Shown here in pieces: positions 17,346 through 27,650 of a DNA stretch of 64,000 nt. The stretch is from assembly GCF_014117265.1 (NCBI RefSeq), contig NZ_CP059833.1, forward strand, positions 1,519,069 through 1,583,068. Direction: 5' to 3'. This stretch comes from Corynebacterium hindlerae. Lineage in GTDB: Bacteria; Actinomycetota; Actinomycetes; Mycobacteriales; Mycobacteriaceae. The notes beneath the pieces were generated by a model. It was given only the letters and a program-made list of their open reading frames with translations. It ran no database searches and was not told the origin of the DNA. Made by a program: the position numbers and the translations under genes. The stretch's first letter is position 1. Every line of letters starts with the position of its first letter.

Positions 17346-18806
17346 TTATAACAGCCATTTTCCTAGTCTTAGTGCCGTGCTCATGTACCTCGCATAATCG
17401 TCCCTCTTCAGGTTTTTCGGGCCTGCCAATGGCAATATGCGCTGCTGAGCGACGGTCCGGGTTTGGGTGTACTTCAACAGGCCTTCGGTGCCATGCCGTC
17501 TGCCCAGTCCTGAGGCTTTCCAGCCTCCCATCGGCGCGGCTACGGAACCCCAGGCGGCTGTGTACCCTTCGTTGATATTGACAGTTCCAGCGTGGAGGTG
17601 GCGGGCAATGCGTCGCGCTATCGCCGGCTTACCGACGACAGATGCATTAAGGCCATATTCCGTATCGTTTGCCTTGGTCACAGCCTCGGTTTCATCTGCC
17701 ACGATTTCCAGATAGACCACGGGCCCGAAAACTTCTTCGCGGGTGAGTCGAGCCGTTGTTGGAACATTGACCAGGATGGTTGGTTGGTACACCGCACCTT
17801 GTGGTGGCTGACCTCCGGTAAGCACATTGGCTCCTTGCTCTACAGCGTTTTTCACGAATTCATGCACTTTGTTGGCATGTTCGACGCTGATGAGTGACCC
17901 CATGTCGTATTCCCACCCACCGGTACCCACGGACAACTGCTGGGTCTTTTGGATGAACTTCTCCGTGAATTCTTCGGCGATGTCTTGGTGGAGATAGATC
18001 CGCTCCACTGAAATGCATAGTTGACCGGAATTGGCGAAACACGCCTGCACAGCAATATCAGCAGCTGCGGTTGGGTTAGCAGTACGGTCGACGATCATTG
18101 GGTTTTTGCCACCTAATTCCGCTGAATATCCGATAAGGCGTTCTCCCGCGATTGCCCCGAGTTTCCGGCCAGTGGCGGTGGAACCGGTGAACATCAAAAA
18201 GTCGCATTCCCGGGCAATAGCTTGTCCTACCTCGCTACCGGTTCCGGTGATGACCTGGAATAGATCTCGAGGTAGCCCTGCTTGGTACAAGAGTTCGGCG
18301 GCAAGCAGTGCCGTTTCGGAGGTTTTTAGGTCTGGTTTAAGTACCACCGCGTTGCCTGCAAGCAGGGCGGGGATAGCATCGGATACCGCGAGTGAGAGTG
18401 GATAGTTCCACGGCGCGATAACACCCACCACTCCGTGAGGCTCTCGCTGTACTTTCGTGGTGGTGAGCGGTGGCAGGGCGCCTTTAACCCGCTGTTCTTT
18501 TAGCAGTTTCCTCGCGATTTTTGCGTAGTGACGTGAGGTGATCGCGACATCGAGCACTTCATCAAAGGCATGACTGCGAGCTTTCCCTGTTTCCCGTTGG
18601 ATCACATCTAAGAGACTGGTTTGCTCCCGCAAGATGAGGTCGTGGTAGCGCAGAAAAATCGCACAGAGCTGACTTGTGGTAGGTCGATGTTGCAGAGCCT
18701 GGCGCGCTGTGGTGAATGCAGCATGGGTTTCTTCGCGAGTGTGCTTCCTGATCATGTGACCGAATGTAGTGTTTTTCTTGTCTAAGGGGTCGTTAGTTTG
18801 CCGCAT
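17346..18806 (-). CDS. Aldehyde dehydrogenase, succinate-semialdehyde dehydrogenase-like
   Basis: This 486-aa ALDH superfamily member has VVGVIAPWNYPLSLAVSDAIPALLAGNAV (cofactor and substrate region), the general base motif ELGGKNPMIV, and the catalytic Cys in NSGQLCISVERIYL. The C-terminal VNINEGYTAAWGSVAAPMGGWKASGLGRRHG resembles the GabD2 type of actinobacterial succinate-semialdehyde dehydrogenases. The ATG at 18806 has GAGG seven bases upstream and overlaps the 3' end of the WYL regulator gene by 14 bp; ATG at 18755 is the shorter alternative. The precise aldehyde is uncertain. Confidence 0.85.
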   Translation of the reverse strand: MRQTNDPLDKKNTTFGHMIRKHTREETHAAFTTARQALQHRPTTSQLCAIFLRYHDLILREQTSLLDVIQRETGKARSHAFDEVLDVAITSRHYAKIARKLLKEQRVKGALPPLTTTKVQREPHGVVGVIAPWNYPLSLAVSDAIPALLAGNAVVLKPDLKTSETALLAAELLYQAGLPRDLFQVITGTGSEVGQAIARECDFLMFTGSTATGRKLGAIAGERLIGYSAELGGKNPMIVDRTANPTAAADIAVQACFANSGQLCISVERIYLHQDIAEEFTEKFIQKTQQLSVGTGGWEYDMGSLISVEHANKVHEFVKNAVEQGANVLTGGQPPQGAVYQPTILVNVPTTARLTREEVFGPVVYLEIVADETEAVTKANDTEYGLNASVVGKPAIARRIARHLHAGTVNINEGYTAAWGSVAAPMGGWKASGLGRRHGTEGLLKYTQTRTVAQQRILPLAGPKNLKRDDYARYMSTALRLGKWLL

Positions 18807-19737
18807 TGTCTAACCTCTTCGCTAAATCCTTGATTGCCTGTTTGACGGCGTCGTCGCTCAATATGGTGAATTCGAAAGGAATTGTCGTCAACCAGTGCGC
18901 CGCTTCATTCGGATCGTCAGCCCCGGTAACAAATTCAGTATTGGTGTGGTCTAGTTCCTTAAGGTAACTAGCAAACTGCGGAAGCTTTTGCCTGACCTTG
19001 TCTACCGGAGCATGTATGTGCACGTGAACTTGGTGTTTCCATGCGGTGATTGGCACTGGTTTCGCCAGGCGTGCCAGTGCTTCTGTGACATCCGTACGAG
19101 GTGAAAACTGCCAGGTTCCGATTTCTGGGGCGCCCATCCTGTCGATCCGGAATGTGCGCCAGTCTTGTTTATCTACATCGAAGGCCAACAGAATCCATAA
19201 TTTGTCTCTGGCCACGAGCCTATGGGGTTCCACTCGGCGATCTGTGTGCTTTCCATAACGATCGGTGTAGGGGAAAGAAATCCGAAGGTTCCGACGAATG
19301 GCATCGGCGCAGGGAAGTAAGACATCCGTTTTCAACGGTGGCCCTTTCGCCGAAGCGGTGGTGGTCTTGAGTGCTGCCAGCCGGTGCTTGAGCTCAGCAG
19401 GAAGAAATCCTTCAATGGTTGCCAGGGCGCGCAGTGCGGTTTCTGCTTGTTCGTTATCGCTGGAGCTAGCTGTCCGCATAAGCGAAAGCCCGACGATCAA
19501 CGCTTGCTCGTCGTCAAGCAGCAGCGGTGGCAGTATCTGTCCTCGACCCAGCATGTAGCCACCACCAGACCCAGATTCCGCCTCCACCACGTAGCCGAGG
19601 CTGCGCAACCTATCAATATCGCGCCGCAACGTGCGCGGGGTAACCCCGAGCTGTCGGGCTAATTCAGGCCCTGACCAGTAGGTTCGCGATTCAAGATGTC
19701 CTAAAAGAGTGAGTGCTCGTGTAGTTGGATTTGTCAT
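18793..19737 (-). CDS. WYL-domain transcriptional regulator (YafY/DeoR-like HTH)
   Basis: The 314-aa protein begins MTNPTTRALTLLGHLESRTYWSGPELARQLGVTPRTLRRDIDRL, a standard N-terminal HTH_11, followed by a WYL domain (FPYTDRYGKHTDRRVEPHRLVARDKLWILLAFD) and a WCX C-terminal extension. Such regulators sense nucleic-acid or small ligands and usually control the divergent gene, here the DinB-like protein; a perfect inverted repeat lies between them. The downstream aldehyde dehydrogenase overlaps and is co-transcribed. Confidence 0.9.
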   Translation of the reverse strand: MTNPTTRALTLLGHLESRTYWSGPELARQLGVTPRTLRRDIDRLRSLGYVVEAESGSGGGYMLGRGQILPPLLLDDEQALIVGLSLMRTASSSDNEQAETALRALATIEGFLPAELKHRLAALKTTTASAKGPPLKTDVLLPCADAIRRNLRISFPYTDRYGKHTDRRVEPHRLVARDKLWILLAFDVDKQDWRTFRIDRMGAPEIGTWQFSPRTDVTEALARLAKPVPITAWKHQVHVHIHAPVDKVRQKLPQFASYLKELDHTNTEFVTGADDPNEAAHWLTTIPFEFTILSDDAVKQAIKDLAKRLDNAAN

Positions 19738-19759
19738 GGCTTCACTATGCATCACCTCG

Positions 19760-19776
19760 AGGACAAAAGCTGTCCT
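19760..19776. promoter_or_regulatory. Inverted repeat in the WYL/DinB intergenic region
   Basis: AGGACA-AAAGC-TGTCCT has perfect 6-bp arms and lies midway between the two divergent start codons. It is a candidate operator for the WYL regulator. No experiment or relative is known to me to confirm it. Confidence 0.45.
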
Positions 19777-19833
19777 TGATAGTTGCGATCCTTGTGGTGC
19801 AAGGAAAAAGCAACTGTTCCGAAGGAGAATCCC

Positions 19834-20382
19834 ATGCCTTTCCTCACCCCGCAGGCCGATGGTGAACTCGACGTTCTCAAGACTTACATCCTGCAGCAAT
19901 TCGCCCAGATTCGGTCCACTGCCCACGGCCTCACTAACGACCAAGCACACAGCACTCCGACAGCCTCGTCACTCAATATCAGTGGCCTGCTGCTCCACAC
20001 CGCTCAGGTTGGGCTGTTTTGGACGTCAGCCGTACTGGCGGCACCTAACCGGTTGCCATTGGACTCCGCCGAAGCTGAAGACCGTTCAACGGAAACACTA
20101 AGCGCTGATGGCCGGTTGCTGTCAGACATTTTGGAGCATTTCGATCAATCGGTGCAGGAAATTAAGCACAAACTGGAAAGCATCACCGATCTAAATGTGT
20201 TGGTGCCCACGCCGGAATCACCGTGGATTCCTGAGAACATCACGCATTGGGAGGCACGCTGGTGCCTGCAGCATGTCATCGCCGAGCTCGCCCGTCACGC
20301 CGGGCACGCCGACATCATCCGTGAAACCATCGATGGCAAGGGTTCCTATGAGCTCAATGCTCTCGCAGACGCGTCGAGTTAG
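19834..20382 (+). CDS. DinB/DUF664-like four-helix-bundle protein
   Basis: The 182-aa protein matches the DinB superfamily: an N-terminal helix with ELDVLKTYILQQFAQIRSTAHGLTNDQAHSTPT, a central LNISGLLLHTAQVGLFWTSAVLA (first metal His), and the C-terminal ARWCLQHVIAELARHAGHADIIRETIDG carrying the HxxxH-type metal ligands. Relatives include mycothiol- or bacillithiol-dependent S-transferases and uncharacterised metalloproteins. AAGGAG precedes the ATG. Divergence from a WYL regulator suggests stress-induced expression. Confidence 0.85.
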   Translation: MPFLTPQADGELDVLKTYILQQFAQIRSTAHGLTNDQAHSTPTASSLNISGLLLHTAQVGLFWTSAVLAAPNRLPLDSAEAEDRSTETLSADGRLLSDILEHFDQSVQEIKHKLESITDLNVLVPTPESPWIPENITHWEARWCLQHVIAELARHAGHADIIRETIDGKGSYELNALADASS

Positions 20383-20405
20383 GGACCAGCGAAACCGGCG
20401 CCGAG

Positions 20406-20429
20406 TCTCGGGGCCCTGGGACCCCGAGA
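20406..20429. terminator. Hairpin between the convergent DinB-like gene and leuS
   Basis: An 8-bp perfect stem TCTCGGGG / CCCCGAGA with an 8-nt loop lies between two convergent genes. There is no T-run on either side, so it is a probable bidirectional terminator of the weak type. Confidence 0.5.
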
Positions 20430-20440
20430 ATTCGCCAGGG

Positions 20441-23263
20441 TTACTTCACCACCAGATTCACCATGCGACCGGGCACCACAATCTGCTTGACCACGGTCTT
20501 ATCCGCAACATGCGAGGCAACTGCTTCAAGGGCTGCTGCGACCACAGCATCCTGCGACGCATCGGTGGCGACCATAATGCGGCCACGAACCTTGCCGTTG
20601 ACCTGTACTGGCAACTCGATTTCATCATCCACCAGGTACTTCTCATCAAAACCAGGGAAGTCCACGTAGGTGAGGGAACCGGTATTACCCAACCGGGACC
20701 ACAGCTCCTCCGCAATATGCGGTGCAATTGGGGCGAGCATGATGACCAGTGGCTCAATTGCAGCGCGTGGCGCGCCACCGTTATAGGCCTTGGTGAGGTA
20801 GTTGACGTATTCGATCAGCTTCGCCACCACAGTATTCAGGCGCAGCTCCTGGTAGTCCTCCGTCACGCCCGCAACTGTGCGGTGAAGTGCCTTGAGGTCA
20901 TCAGTGTTCAACGCTGCATCCGAAACAATCAGCGAGCCATCGTCCTCGGAAACGGCCAGACGCCACAAGCGCTGCAAGAAGCGGTGCGCACCAATAACGT
21001 CCTTGGTGGCCCACGGGCGAGAGGTATCCAACGGCCCCATTGCCATTTCGTAGACACGCAAAGTATCGGCGCCGTAGTTGTCACAGATCTCGTCAGGAGA
21101 AACGGAGTTCTTCAGGGACTTACCCATCTTGCCGTATTCCTGCGTGACTTCTTCGCCCTGGTAGAAGAACTTGCCATCCTTTTCTTCTACCTCAGCAGCT
21201 GGAACATACACACCACGAGAGTCGGTGTAGGCAAAGGCCTGAATGTAGCCCTGATTGTAAAGGCGTCGGTAAGGCTCGAAAGAAGTGACATGTCCAAGAT
21301 CGAACAGTACCTTGTGCCAGAAACGAGAATAGAGCAGGTGCAGCACGGCATGCTCCACACCACCAACGTAGAGGTCAACGCCACCACAGTCGCCATCAAA
21401 CTGCGGGCCTGTCCAGTAACGTTCATTCTCCAGATCGCAGAACTTCTCGTCGTTGACAGGGTCAATGTAGCGCAGCTGGTACCAGGAAGAACCAGCCCAC
21501 TGCGGCATGACGTTGGTGTCTCGGGTGTAAGTCTGCAGACCATCACCCAGATCGAGTTCAACATTCACCCACTCAGTTGCCTTAGCCAACGGTGGCTGTG
21601 GCTCAGAGTCAGCATCCTCCGGGTCAAAGGCCACCGGCTTATAGTCCGCAACCTCAGGAAGCTCAATAGGAAGCATCGACTCTGGCAGTGCATGTGCAAT
21701 GCCCTCAGCGTCATACACAACGGGGAATGGCTCACCCCAGTAACGCTGGCGAGCGAACAACCAGTCCCGCAGCTTGTACTGAATTTTCTCCGTGCCCTTA
21801 CCTTCAGCGGTCAACCACTCGATAGTGGCAGCGATCGCTTCCGTCTTGCCCAATCCATTGATGTCAAGAGAATCATTGGCCGAGTTGACTGCTTCACCAG
21901 ACTCGGTAAACGCTTCTACCTCGATGTTTCCACCCTTGACCACCTCAACGATTGGCAGTCCAAATACTTTAGCGAACTCATAGTCGCGGGTGTCATGGGC
22001 TGGGACCGACATAATCGCACCCGTACCGTACCCCGTCAGCACGTAGTCGGCGATGAAGATAGGGACTTCACCACCAGTCACGGGGTTCACCGCATAGGTG
22101 CCCAGGAAAACACCGGTCTTTTGCTTATTTTCCTGGCGCTCCAGATCAGACTTCGCTGCGATAGCAGCACGGTAAGCGGCCACTGCCTCCGCTGGAGTGG
22201 CAGCACCATTGGTCCAACGAGGATCTACGTCGTCGGCATAAGTAGGGGCAGTCAAGGCGTCGACAAGCTCGTGCTCTGGGGCGAGCACCATGTACGTCGC
22301 ACCGAACAGCGTGTCTGGGCGGGTGGTGAACACCGTGAGCGGCCCAGCAGGGGAGAGGAAATCAACCTCAGCGCCCCGGGAGCGACCAATCCAGTTCCGC
22401 TGCATCGACTTGACCTTTTCTGGCCAATCCAGGTACTCCAGGTCGTCAATGAGACGGTCAGAGTAGGCGGTGATGCGCATCATCCATTGGGACAACTGCT
22501 TCCGGAATACCGGGAAGTTACCGCGCTCCGACTTGCCATCCGCGGTGACTTCCTCGTTCGCCAGCACAGTACCCAAACCAGGGCACCAGTTCACCATGGA
22601 ACGCGAACGGTACACAAGACGGAACTCATCAATCGCTTCGGCCTTTTCCACCTTGGTGAGCTCGTTATAATCACGACCGTCCTTCGTCTGGCGAGCGCCG
22701 GACTCCAGCTCCGAGATCAGCTCAGCAATTGGACGTGCCTTCTGCTGCTCCTCATCAAACCAGGCATTGAAGATCTGCAGGAAAATCCACTGCGTCCACT
22801 TGTAATATTCCGTATCGGTGGTGGCAACGGAGCGACGCTTGTCATGCCCCAGTCCCAGCCGACCGAGCTGACGTTCCATATTGTCGATGGACTCCTGCGT
22901 CTTGATGCGCGGATGCGTACCCGTTTGGATCGCATACTGCTCTGCCGGCAAACCGAACGCATCGTAACCCAGCGTATGCAGCACATTCTTACCCTGCATC
23001 CGGTTAAAACGTGCGAACACGTCCGTGGCAATGTACCCCAACGGGTGACCAACGTGCAGGCCAGCACCAGAAGGGAACGGGAACATGTCTTGCACGAAGA
23101 GCTTATTTTCCGGGAGTTTCCCCTCAGTAGCCAACGCACCAACTGGGTTCGGCGCATTAAAGGTGCCATTATCGTCCCAGAAGGACTGCCATTTACGCTC
23201 AATATCGGCCGCCAACGGGGCGCCGTAGCGGAAATTAGGGGTTGCTTCGCTCGGATTTGTCAT
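20441..23263 (-). CDS. leuS: Leucyl-tRNA synthetase
   Basis: The 940-aa class I synthetase begins [26 protein letters not shown]. The HIGH-type motif is [16 protein letters not shown], the editing domain contains the [14 protein letters not shown] segment, and the KMSKS loop is [10 protein letters not shown]. The anticodon-binding domain and C-terminal [11 protein letters not shown] region follow. A TACACT -10 hexamer on the minus strand at 23271-23276 ends seven bases before the ATG, so the mRNA is probably leaderless. I found no T-box leader. Length is normal for actinobacteria. Confidence 0.97.
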   Translation of the reverse strand: MTNPSEATPNFRYGAPLAADIERKWQSFWDDNGTFNAPNPVGALATEGKLPENKLFVQDMFPFPSGAGLHVGHPLGYIATDVFARFNRMQGKNVLHTLGYDAFGLPAEQYAIQTGTHPRIKTQESIDNMERQLGRLGLGHDKRRSVATTDTEYYKWTQWIFLQIFNAWFDEEQQKARPIAELISELESGARQTKDGRDYNELTKVEKAEAIDEFRLVYRSRSMVNWCPGLGTVLANEEVTADGKSERGNFPVFRKQLSQWMMRITAYSDRLIDDLEYLDWPEKVKSMQRNWIGRSRGAEVDFLSPAGPLTVFTTRPDTLFGATYMVLAPEHELVDALTAPTYADDVDPRWTNGAATPAEAVAAYRAAIAAKSDLERQENKQKTGVFLGTYAVNPVTGGEVPIFIADYVLTGYGTGAIMSVPAHDTRDYEFAKVFGLPIVEVVKGGNIEVEAFTESGEAVNSANDSLDINGLGKTEAIAATIEWLTAEGKGTEKIQYKLRDWLFARQRYWGEPFPVVYDAEGIAHALPESMLPIELPEVADYKPVAFDPEDADSEPQPPLAKATEWVNVELDLGDGLQTYTRDTNVMPQWAGSSWYQLRYIDPVNDEKFCDLENERYWTGPQFDGDCGGVDLYVGGVEHAVLHLLYSRFWHKVLFDLGHVTSFEPYRRLYNQGYIQAFAYTDSRGVYVPAAEVEEKDGKFFYQGEEVTQEYGKMGKSLKNSVSPDEICDNYGADTLRVYEMAMGPLDTSRPWATKDVIGAHRFLQRLWRLAVSEDDGSLIVSDAALNTDDLKALHRTVAGVTEDYQELRLNTVVAKLIEYVNYLTKAYNGGAPRAAIEPLVIMLAPIAPHIAEELWSRLGNTGSLTYVDFPGFDEKYLVDDEIELPVQVNGKVRGRIMVATDASQDAVVAAALEAVASHVADKTVVKQIVVPGRMVNLVVK

Positions 23264-23675
23264 GGCTAACAGTGTACTGCCTAGGCTTTCCGACGGCGCG
23301 TTTGGGCTGGTCATTCCATGGGGTGGGAAGTTCCCTATAACCACCACGCCCCACCCACGGATAACACATCGCTCGCCACGGACAAAACGCCACTCCATAA
23401 CGCCCCAAATGTTCAACGAACTGTTTTCCCTAGCCACAGCTGCAACATCACCGCGAACCTCAAAGTCCCCGCTCACTTCGAGCCACTGCAAACCTTGCCA
23501 ACACAACACAGTGTCCCACATCACAATTGATATAGAAAAACCCTGGCCATCCCATCAAATAACAACTAATGTCCTCCTCACTATAGTGAGCACCGTCACA
23601 TCCGGCGACGCTCGCGAGAAAGCTTAGCAACGGCCCCCACCACAGGGCCCTGGCAAGGTAAGGACTGGTGACACC
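23264..23675. promoter_or_regulatory. 412-bp divergent intergenic region leuS / oxidoreductase
   Basis: No gene is supported here. On the minus strand a TACACT -10 (23271-23276) serves leuS. On the plus strand a 14-bp perfect palindrome CTCACTATAGTGAG (23577-23590) contains a TATAGT -10-like hexamer, 86 bp before the oxidoreductase start. A GC hairpin (GGCCC ... GGGCC around 23633-23652) precedes the start codon. Confidence 0.5.
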
Positions 23676-26600
23676 ATGACCACCGTAATCGAACCAACCA
23701 AGATGACCCTTGAGGACCGCTACACCAAAGAGGAAGGGACCGTCCTCCTCGGCGGCATCCAGGCGCTATCCCGCATGGTGCGCGATCGAGCAGCCCTAGA
23801 CCGTCGCCTCGGGCTCAAAACAGCGTCCTTCATCTCCGGCTACGAAGGGTCCCCACTCGCCGGGTACGACCTTGAACTCGCTGGCAAGGCAAAGAAATTC
23901 CTCCAGCCTTACGACGTCATCCACCAACCAGCCCTCAACGAAGAGCTCGGCGCAACCGCCGTCATGGGCTCCCAGATCGCCCAGGTGGCCAAGCCCCTCG
24001 ACGGCGTAGTCGGCTACTGGTACGGCAAAGCCCCCGGCTTAGACCGCGCCTCCGACGCACTGCGCCACGCGAACATGATCGGCACCAGCACAACCGGCGG
24101 AGCCGTTGCGATCGTCGGTGACGACCCCGGTGCGAAGTCCTCCACCGTTCCGTGCGCATCCGAGATGGAGCTCGCAGACCTGTACATGCCGATCCTGTAT
24201 CCGGCCGACTCCCAAGACATTCTGGACCTAGGGATTCATGCCGCACTGATGTCCCGCACTTCCGGTTTGTGGACCTCCCTAAAGATTTCCGCGCACGTGG
24301 CGGATGGTTCCTCCACGGCCTACGTCCACCCAGACCGCATCCAGCCGATTCTCGATGACAGCCCGCACGTTCCTAGCGGACATCTGCTCGGCAAGACGCT
24401 GATGGATCTGGAGGAAAGCCAGCTGACCATCCGACTGCCACGCGCCACCGAATATGCGCGCGCCAATCGCCTGAACCAAATCCGGGTTAGGACTGGCGAT
24501 GACCGCATTGGCATTGTTGCCGCAGGTAAGACCTATCTTGATGTCTGTTCCGCGCTGCAGCGCTTCGGCCTCACAGAGCACGATCTGAACAGGCTCGGTA
24601 TTCGTCTGCTGAAGCTGGGCATGGTGTATCCAATGGAGCGCGAGACGCTCTATAACTTCATCGAGGGCTTGGATGAGGTGATCGTGGTTGAGGAGAAGCG
24701 CGACTTCATTGAAACCATGATCCGTGAGATCCTCTACGATTACCCGCACACTCCGGTGATCCGCGGCAAGTCCAACGAAGACGGTTCCACGCTCTTCTCC
24801 CGCTTTGGTGAGCTCGATATTGATTCCGTCACCCAGGGTTTGGCCTACCGCTTGGGCAAGGTGCACGGCGTAGAGGCGGCGCAGCGCTGGTTGGAGAAGC
24901 AACGCCCGAAACCGACGCGGATTCAACTGCCACTCGCGCAGCGCACGCCATACTTCTGCTCTGGTTGTCCACACAATTCCTCCACCAAGGTGGCGGAAGA
25001 TTCCCTGGTTGGGGCAGGTATCGGCTGTCACGCGATGGTGTTGTTGCAACCGGAGGCCCAGGTAGGCAATGTTATTGGCGTGACCCAGATGGGTGGCGAA
25101 GGTGCTCAGTGGATCGGCATGGCGCCATTCGTGAAGGAAAAGCACTTCGTACAAAACTTGGGTGACGGCACCTTCGATCACTCTGGTTCCCTGGCGGTCC
25201 GTGCGGCTGTGGCCGCGGGCGTGAATATCACCTACAAGCTGCTGTTTAACGGCACCGTCGCTATGACGGGTGGCCAGGATCCGGTCGGTGGCAAGTCCCT
25301 CGCAGAAACGCTCCGCGTGCTGCAGGCGGAAAAGGTAGCGCGCATTGTGGTCACCACCGACGACGTGCGCACCACCCGCAAGCAGGTTCCCGCGGGCGTC
25401 GAGGTGCGCCACCGCAACCAGCTTATCGACGTCCAGAAGGAGCTCGCACAAGTCCCCGGCGTGACCGTGTTAGTGCATGATCAGCACTGCGCCGCCGAGA
25501 AGCGCCGTAAGCGCAAGCGTGGCGAGTTCCCAACCCCTAAGCAGCGCGTGGTGATTAACGAGCGCATCTGTGAGGGATGTGGTGACTGTGGCGACAAATC
25601 CAACTGTTTGTCCGTTCATCCGGTGGACACTGAGTTTGGCCGCAAGACCCGAATTGACCAGTCCACCTGCAACCTGGATTTCTCCTGCATTGAGGGTGAT
25701 TGCCCATCCTTCATGACGGTCTCCATCCCGGATGCTGGCGAGCGGAAGCAGGGCCTGAACACGGTCAAGAAGTTCAGCGCACCAGATCTGGAAGCCGCCG
25801 AGCTGCCTGAGCCTGTGCGTCAGGTTGACTTGGCCGCCACCCCAAGTTTCGGCATGCGCATCACGGGTATTGGAGGAACGGGCGTCGTCACGGTGTCTGC
25901 CGTGCTTGCCACGGCCGCGGTGATCGACGGCCTGACCGCCCGCACCGTCGATATGACCGGCCTTGCGCAGAAGGGCGGCGCCGTGGTCTCCGACGTCAAA
26001 CTCTCCGCCACCCCGCTCGCCCAGGCCGCCAAGGTGGGCAAGGGCGAGGCAGACCTGTATCTGTGTGCGGATGGCCTCGTCGGCGCCGAAGCGAAAAACC
26101 TCGTGGCCGCATCACCTGCACGTTCGGTAGCTGTGCTGTCCACCGCGAAGGTTCCTACCGGAGCCATGGTGAAGGACACCAAGGTCACCTACCCTCACCT
26201 GGATGACATCGGCTCCCGTATCGGCGAAGCAACTAAGCGCCTGGTGCAACTCAACCCCGTAGCGCTCACCGAGGAACTGTTCGGCGACTCGAACACCGCA
26301 AACATGCTGCTCGTCGGCGCTGCTTACCAGACCGGTGCGCTCCCGATCTCGGCAGCTGCGATCGAGGAGGCGATCACGCTCAACGGCGTGGCAGTGGACC
26401 GCAACCTGCAGTCTTTCCGACGAGGCCGCCAGGCAGTCGCGAGCCCTGAGGCACTCCAAGCCACCCTGGCAGCAATGCGCCCAGAGGAAAAGCCACAGCC
26501 AACCCACACCCTTGAAGACATCGTGAACCTGCGTGTCCTGGAGCTCACCGAATACCAGGATTCCGACTACGCGCGGCTGTACGCTAAGCGCGTCGAGGCC

Positions 26601-27134
26601 GTACGACTCGCGGAGGAACGCGCCGACTTCGGCACCACTTTCCTCGCCGAGGCTGTCGCCCGTAACCTCTACAAGCTCATGGCGTACAAGGACGAATACG
26701 AGGTTGCGCGCCTGGCCACCGACCCAACCGTGGCAAACGACATCGAAGCCGACTTCGGCCCAGATGCCCGCATCACCATCAAACTGCATCCGCCGGTGCT
26801 GCGTTCCCTGGGGATGAACCGCAAGATCAACTTCGGCCCCTGGGCACGCCCCATCCTGCGAGGCCTAGCACAGGGCAAACGCCTCCGCGGTACCCGATTC
26901 GACCTCTTCGGACTCACCGAAGAACGCCGCATCGAACGGGAGCTAATCGAGGAATACAACACCTTTGTCGACTACCTGCCAGGCCGCATCTCCGACGGCG
27001 TGGACCTAGACTGGATCACCCGCGCCACCGCAGCCGCTGCGCTGCCGGACATGGTCCGTGGCTTCGGCGAACTCAAGCTGAAGAACGTGGCCGCCTACCG
27101 AGAGGAAATGGCAAAAGCACTCGCTGAGCTGTAG
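23676..27134 (+). CDS. Fused indolepyruvate/2-oxoacid:ferredoxin oxidoreductase
   Basis: This single 1,152-aa chain joins alpha-, beta- and gamma-like parts, as in actinobacterial and proteobacterial IOR-type enzymes. The N-terminal pyrimidine domain has ASFISGYEGSPLAGYDLEL; the TPP domain follows around residues 420-540 (YFCSGCPHNSST, GDGTFDHSGSLAVRAA, NGTVAMTGGQDPVGG). A ferredoxin-type cysteine cluster lies near residues 630-680 (CEGCGDCGDKSNC and a later CIEGDC). The gamma domain starts at ITGIGGTGVVTVSAVLA. It would oxidise aryl- or branched 2-oxoacids to acyl-CoA with ferredoxin as acceptor. No regulator is adjacent. A strong terminator follows. Confidence 0.93.
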   Translation: MTTVIEPTKMTLEDRYTKEEGTVLLGGIQALSRMVRDRAALDRRLGLKTASFISGYEGSPLAGYDLELAGKAKKFLQPYDVIHQPALNEELGATAVMGSQIAQVAKPLDGVVGYWYGKAPGLDRASDALRHANMIGTSTTGGAVAIVGDDPGAKSSTVPCASEMELADLYMPILYPADSQDILDLGIHAALMSRTSGLWTSLKISAHVADGSSTAYVHPDRIQPILDDSPHVPSGHLLGKTLMDLEESQLTIRLPRATEYARANRLNQIRVRTGDDRIGIVAAGKTYLDVCSALQRFGLTEHDLNRLGIRLLKLGMVYPMERETLYNFIEGLDEVIVVEEKRDFIETMIREILYDYPHTPVIRGKSNEDGSTLFSRFGELDIDSVTQGLAYRLGKVHGVEAAQRWLEKQRPKPTRIQLPLAQRTPYFCSGCPHNSSTKVAEDSLVGAGIGCHAMVLLQPEAQVGNVIGVTQMGGEGAQWIGMAPFVKEKHFVQNLGDGTFDHSGSLAVRAAVAAGVNITYKLLFNGTVAMTGGQDPVGGKSLAETLRVLQAEKVARIVVTTDDVRTTRKQVPAGVEVRHRNQLIDVQKELAQVPGVTVLVHDQHCAAEKRRKRKRGEFPTPKQRVVINERICEGCGDCGDKSNCLSVHPVDTEFGRKTRIDQSTCNLDFSCIEGDCPSFMTVSIPDAGERKQGLNTVKKFSAPDLEAAELPEPVRQVDLAATPSFGMRITGIGGTGVVTVSAVLATAAVIDGLTARTVDMTGLAQKGGAVVSDVKLSATPLAQAAKVGKGEADLYLCADGLVGAEAKNLVAASPARSVAVLSTAKVPTGAMVKDTKVTYPHLDDIGSRIGEATKRLVQLNPVALTEELFGDSNTANMLLVGAAYQTGALPISAAAIEEAITLNGVAVDRNLQSFRRGRQAVASPEALQATLAAMRPEEKPQPTHTLEDIVNLRVLELTEYQDSDYARLYAKRVEAVRLAEERADFGTTFLAEAVARNLYKLMAYKDEYEVARLATDPTVANDIEADFGPDARITIKLHPPVLRSLGMNRKINFGPWARPILRGLAQGKRLRGTRFDLFGLTEERRIERELIEEYNTFVDYLPGRISDGVDLDWITRATAAAALPDMVRGFGELKLKNVAAYREEMAKALAEL

Positions 27135-27145
27135 GTAGCTACAAC

Positions 27146-27186
27146 CGACCAAGGCCCCAGGGTGAACTGCTCTGGGGCCTTGGTCG
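27146..27186 (+). terminator. Long perfect hairpin after the oxidoreductase gene
   Basis: CGACCAAGGCCCCAG and CTGGGGCCTTGGTCG form a perfect 15-bp stem with an 11-nt loop, starting 12 bp after the stop codon. No U-tract follows; termination is inferred from stem strength and place. Confidence 0.65.
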
Positions 27187-27201
27187 ATGCGTTCCACGCG
27201 C

Positions 27202-27310
27202 TCATTCCAGCTCGGCCAGGTCAGTGGCGTCGATAAGCGTGCCGTAGCGGTTCCCGGCAGGGTGGCCGCTCGGTTTCCTCGGGAAGCAGGCGCTTGACGA
27301 CGTCCAAAGG
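27202..27310 (-). pseudogene. Remnant of an unidentified gene with a frameshift
   Basis: On the minus strand a GC3-rich frame reads PLDVVKRLLPEETER and then, after a shift of frame, HPAGNRYGTLIDATDLAELE followed by a stop. Codon bias suggests both segments were once coding and joined by a now-broken frame. No start, no upstream continuation and no recognisable domain were found. I do not know the parent gene. Confidence 0.35.
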
Positions 27311-27650
27311 TGCTGAGCCCCGCCCCTTGCATCATCGGATTCGGAGTATGGGTGGGGAAAGCGGCTGAGGCCGTCTCTGGGAACACTTAGCAAAGTTCCA
27401 CATGCAGATTCCCACTTTACAACTCTAGAGTTGGAATCACATTCCCAACTTTCCAAGTTTCCCACTTTTTTGACCTGCGCGTTTGTGTTCACTTGGAATC
27501 TCATTGAGAAAGTTGCAACTGAAATTGCAAGAGGAAGTGGGGGAGTTGTTCGCAGCTCTTCGAGGGGAACATCCTGTTGTGCACATGATTCTTGCGGCAA
27601 TGGCGTCGTCCCCAGCGCTAGGCCGTCACCTGATTAATGCCGAGCAACAC
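27311..27650. other. AT-richer gene-poor stretch with small repeats
   Basis: No convincing gene is present. Three copies of TTCCCA(A)CTTT occur at 27409-27418, 27442-27452 and 27459-27468. Between them are a 14-bp palindrome CAACTCTAGAGTTG (27420-27433) and an inverted repeat GGAATCACATTCC (27433-27445). They look like binding sites of a lost or distant regulator. Confidence 0.4.

Noticed and set aside
20195..23269. A very long open frame (over 1,000 codons) on the plus strand opposite leuS, and similar long antisense frames opposite cobN (2679-4034) and the oxidoreductase (24279-25451)
   Set aside because: Each is antisense to a gene with unmistakable family motifs; long antisense frames are a normal by-product of GC-rich codon bias. 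No start signals or domains were found in them.
23264..23530. T-box leader for leuS
   Set aside because: No AGGGTGG-type T-box motif or specifier loop could be found, and a -10 element next to the ATG points to a leaderless mRNA.
23262..23627. Plus-strand open frame in the leuS/oxidoreductase gap
   Set aside because: Low-complexity Thr/Pro-rich product without ribosome binding site or recognisable fold; it starts inside the leuS start region.
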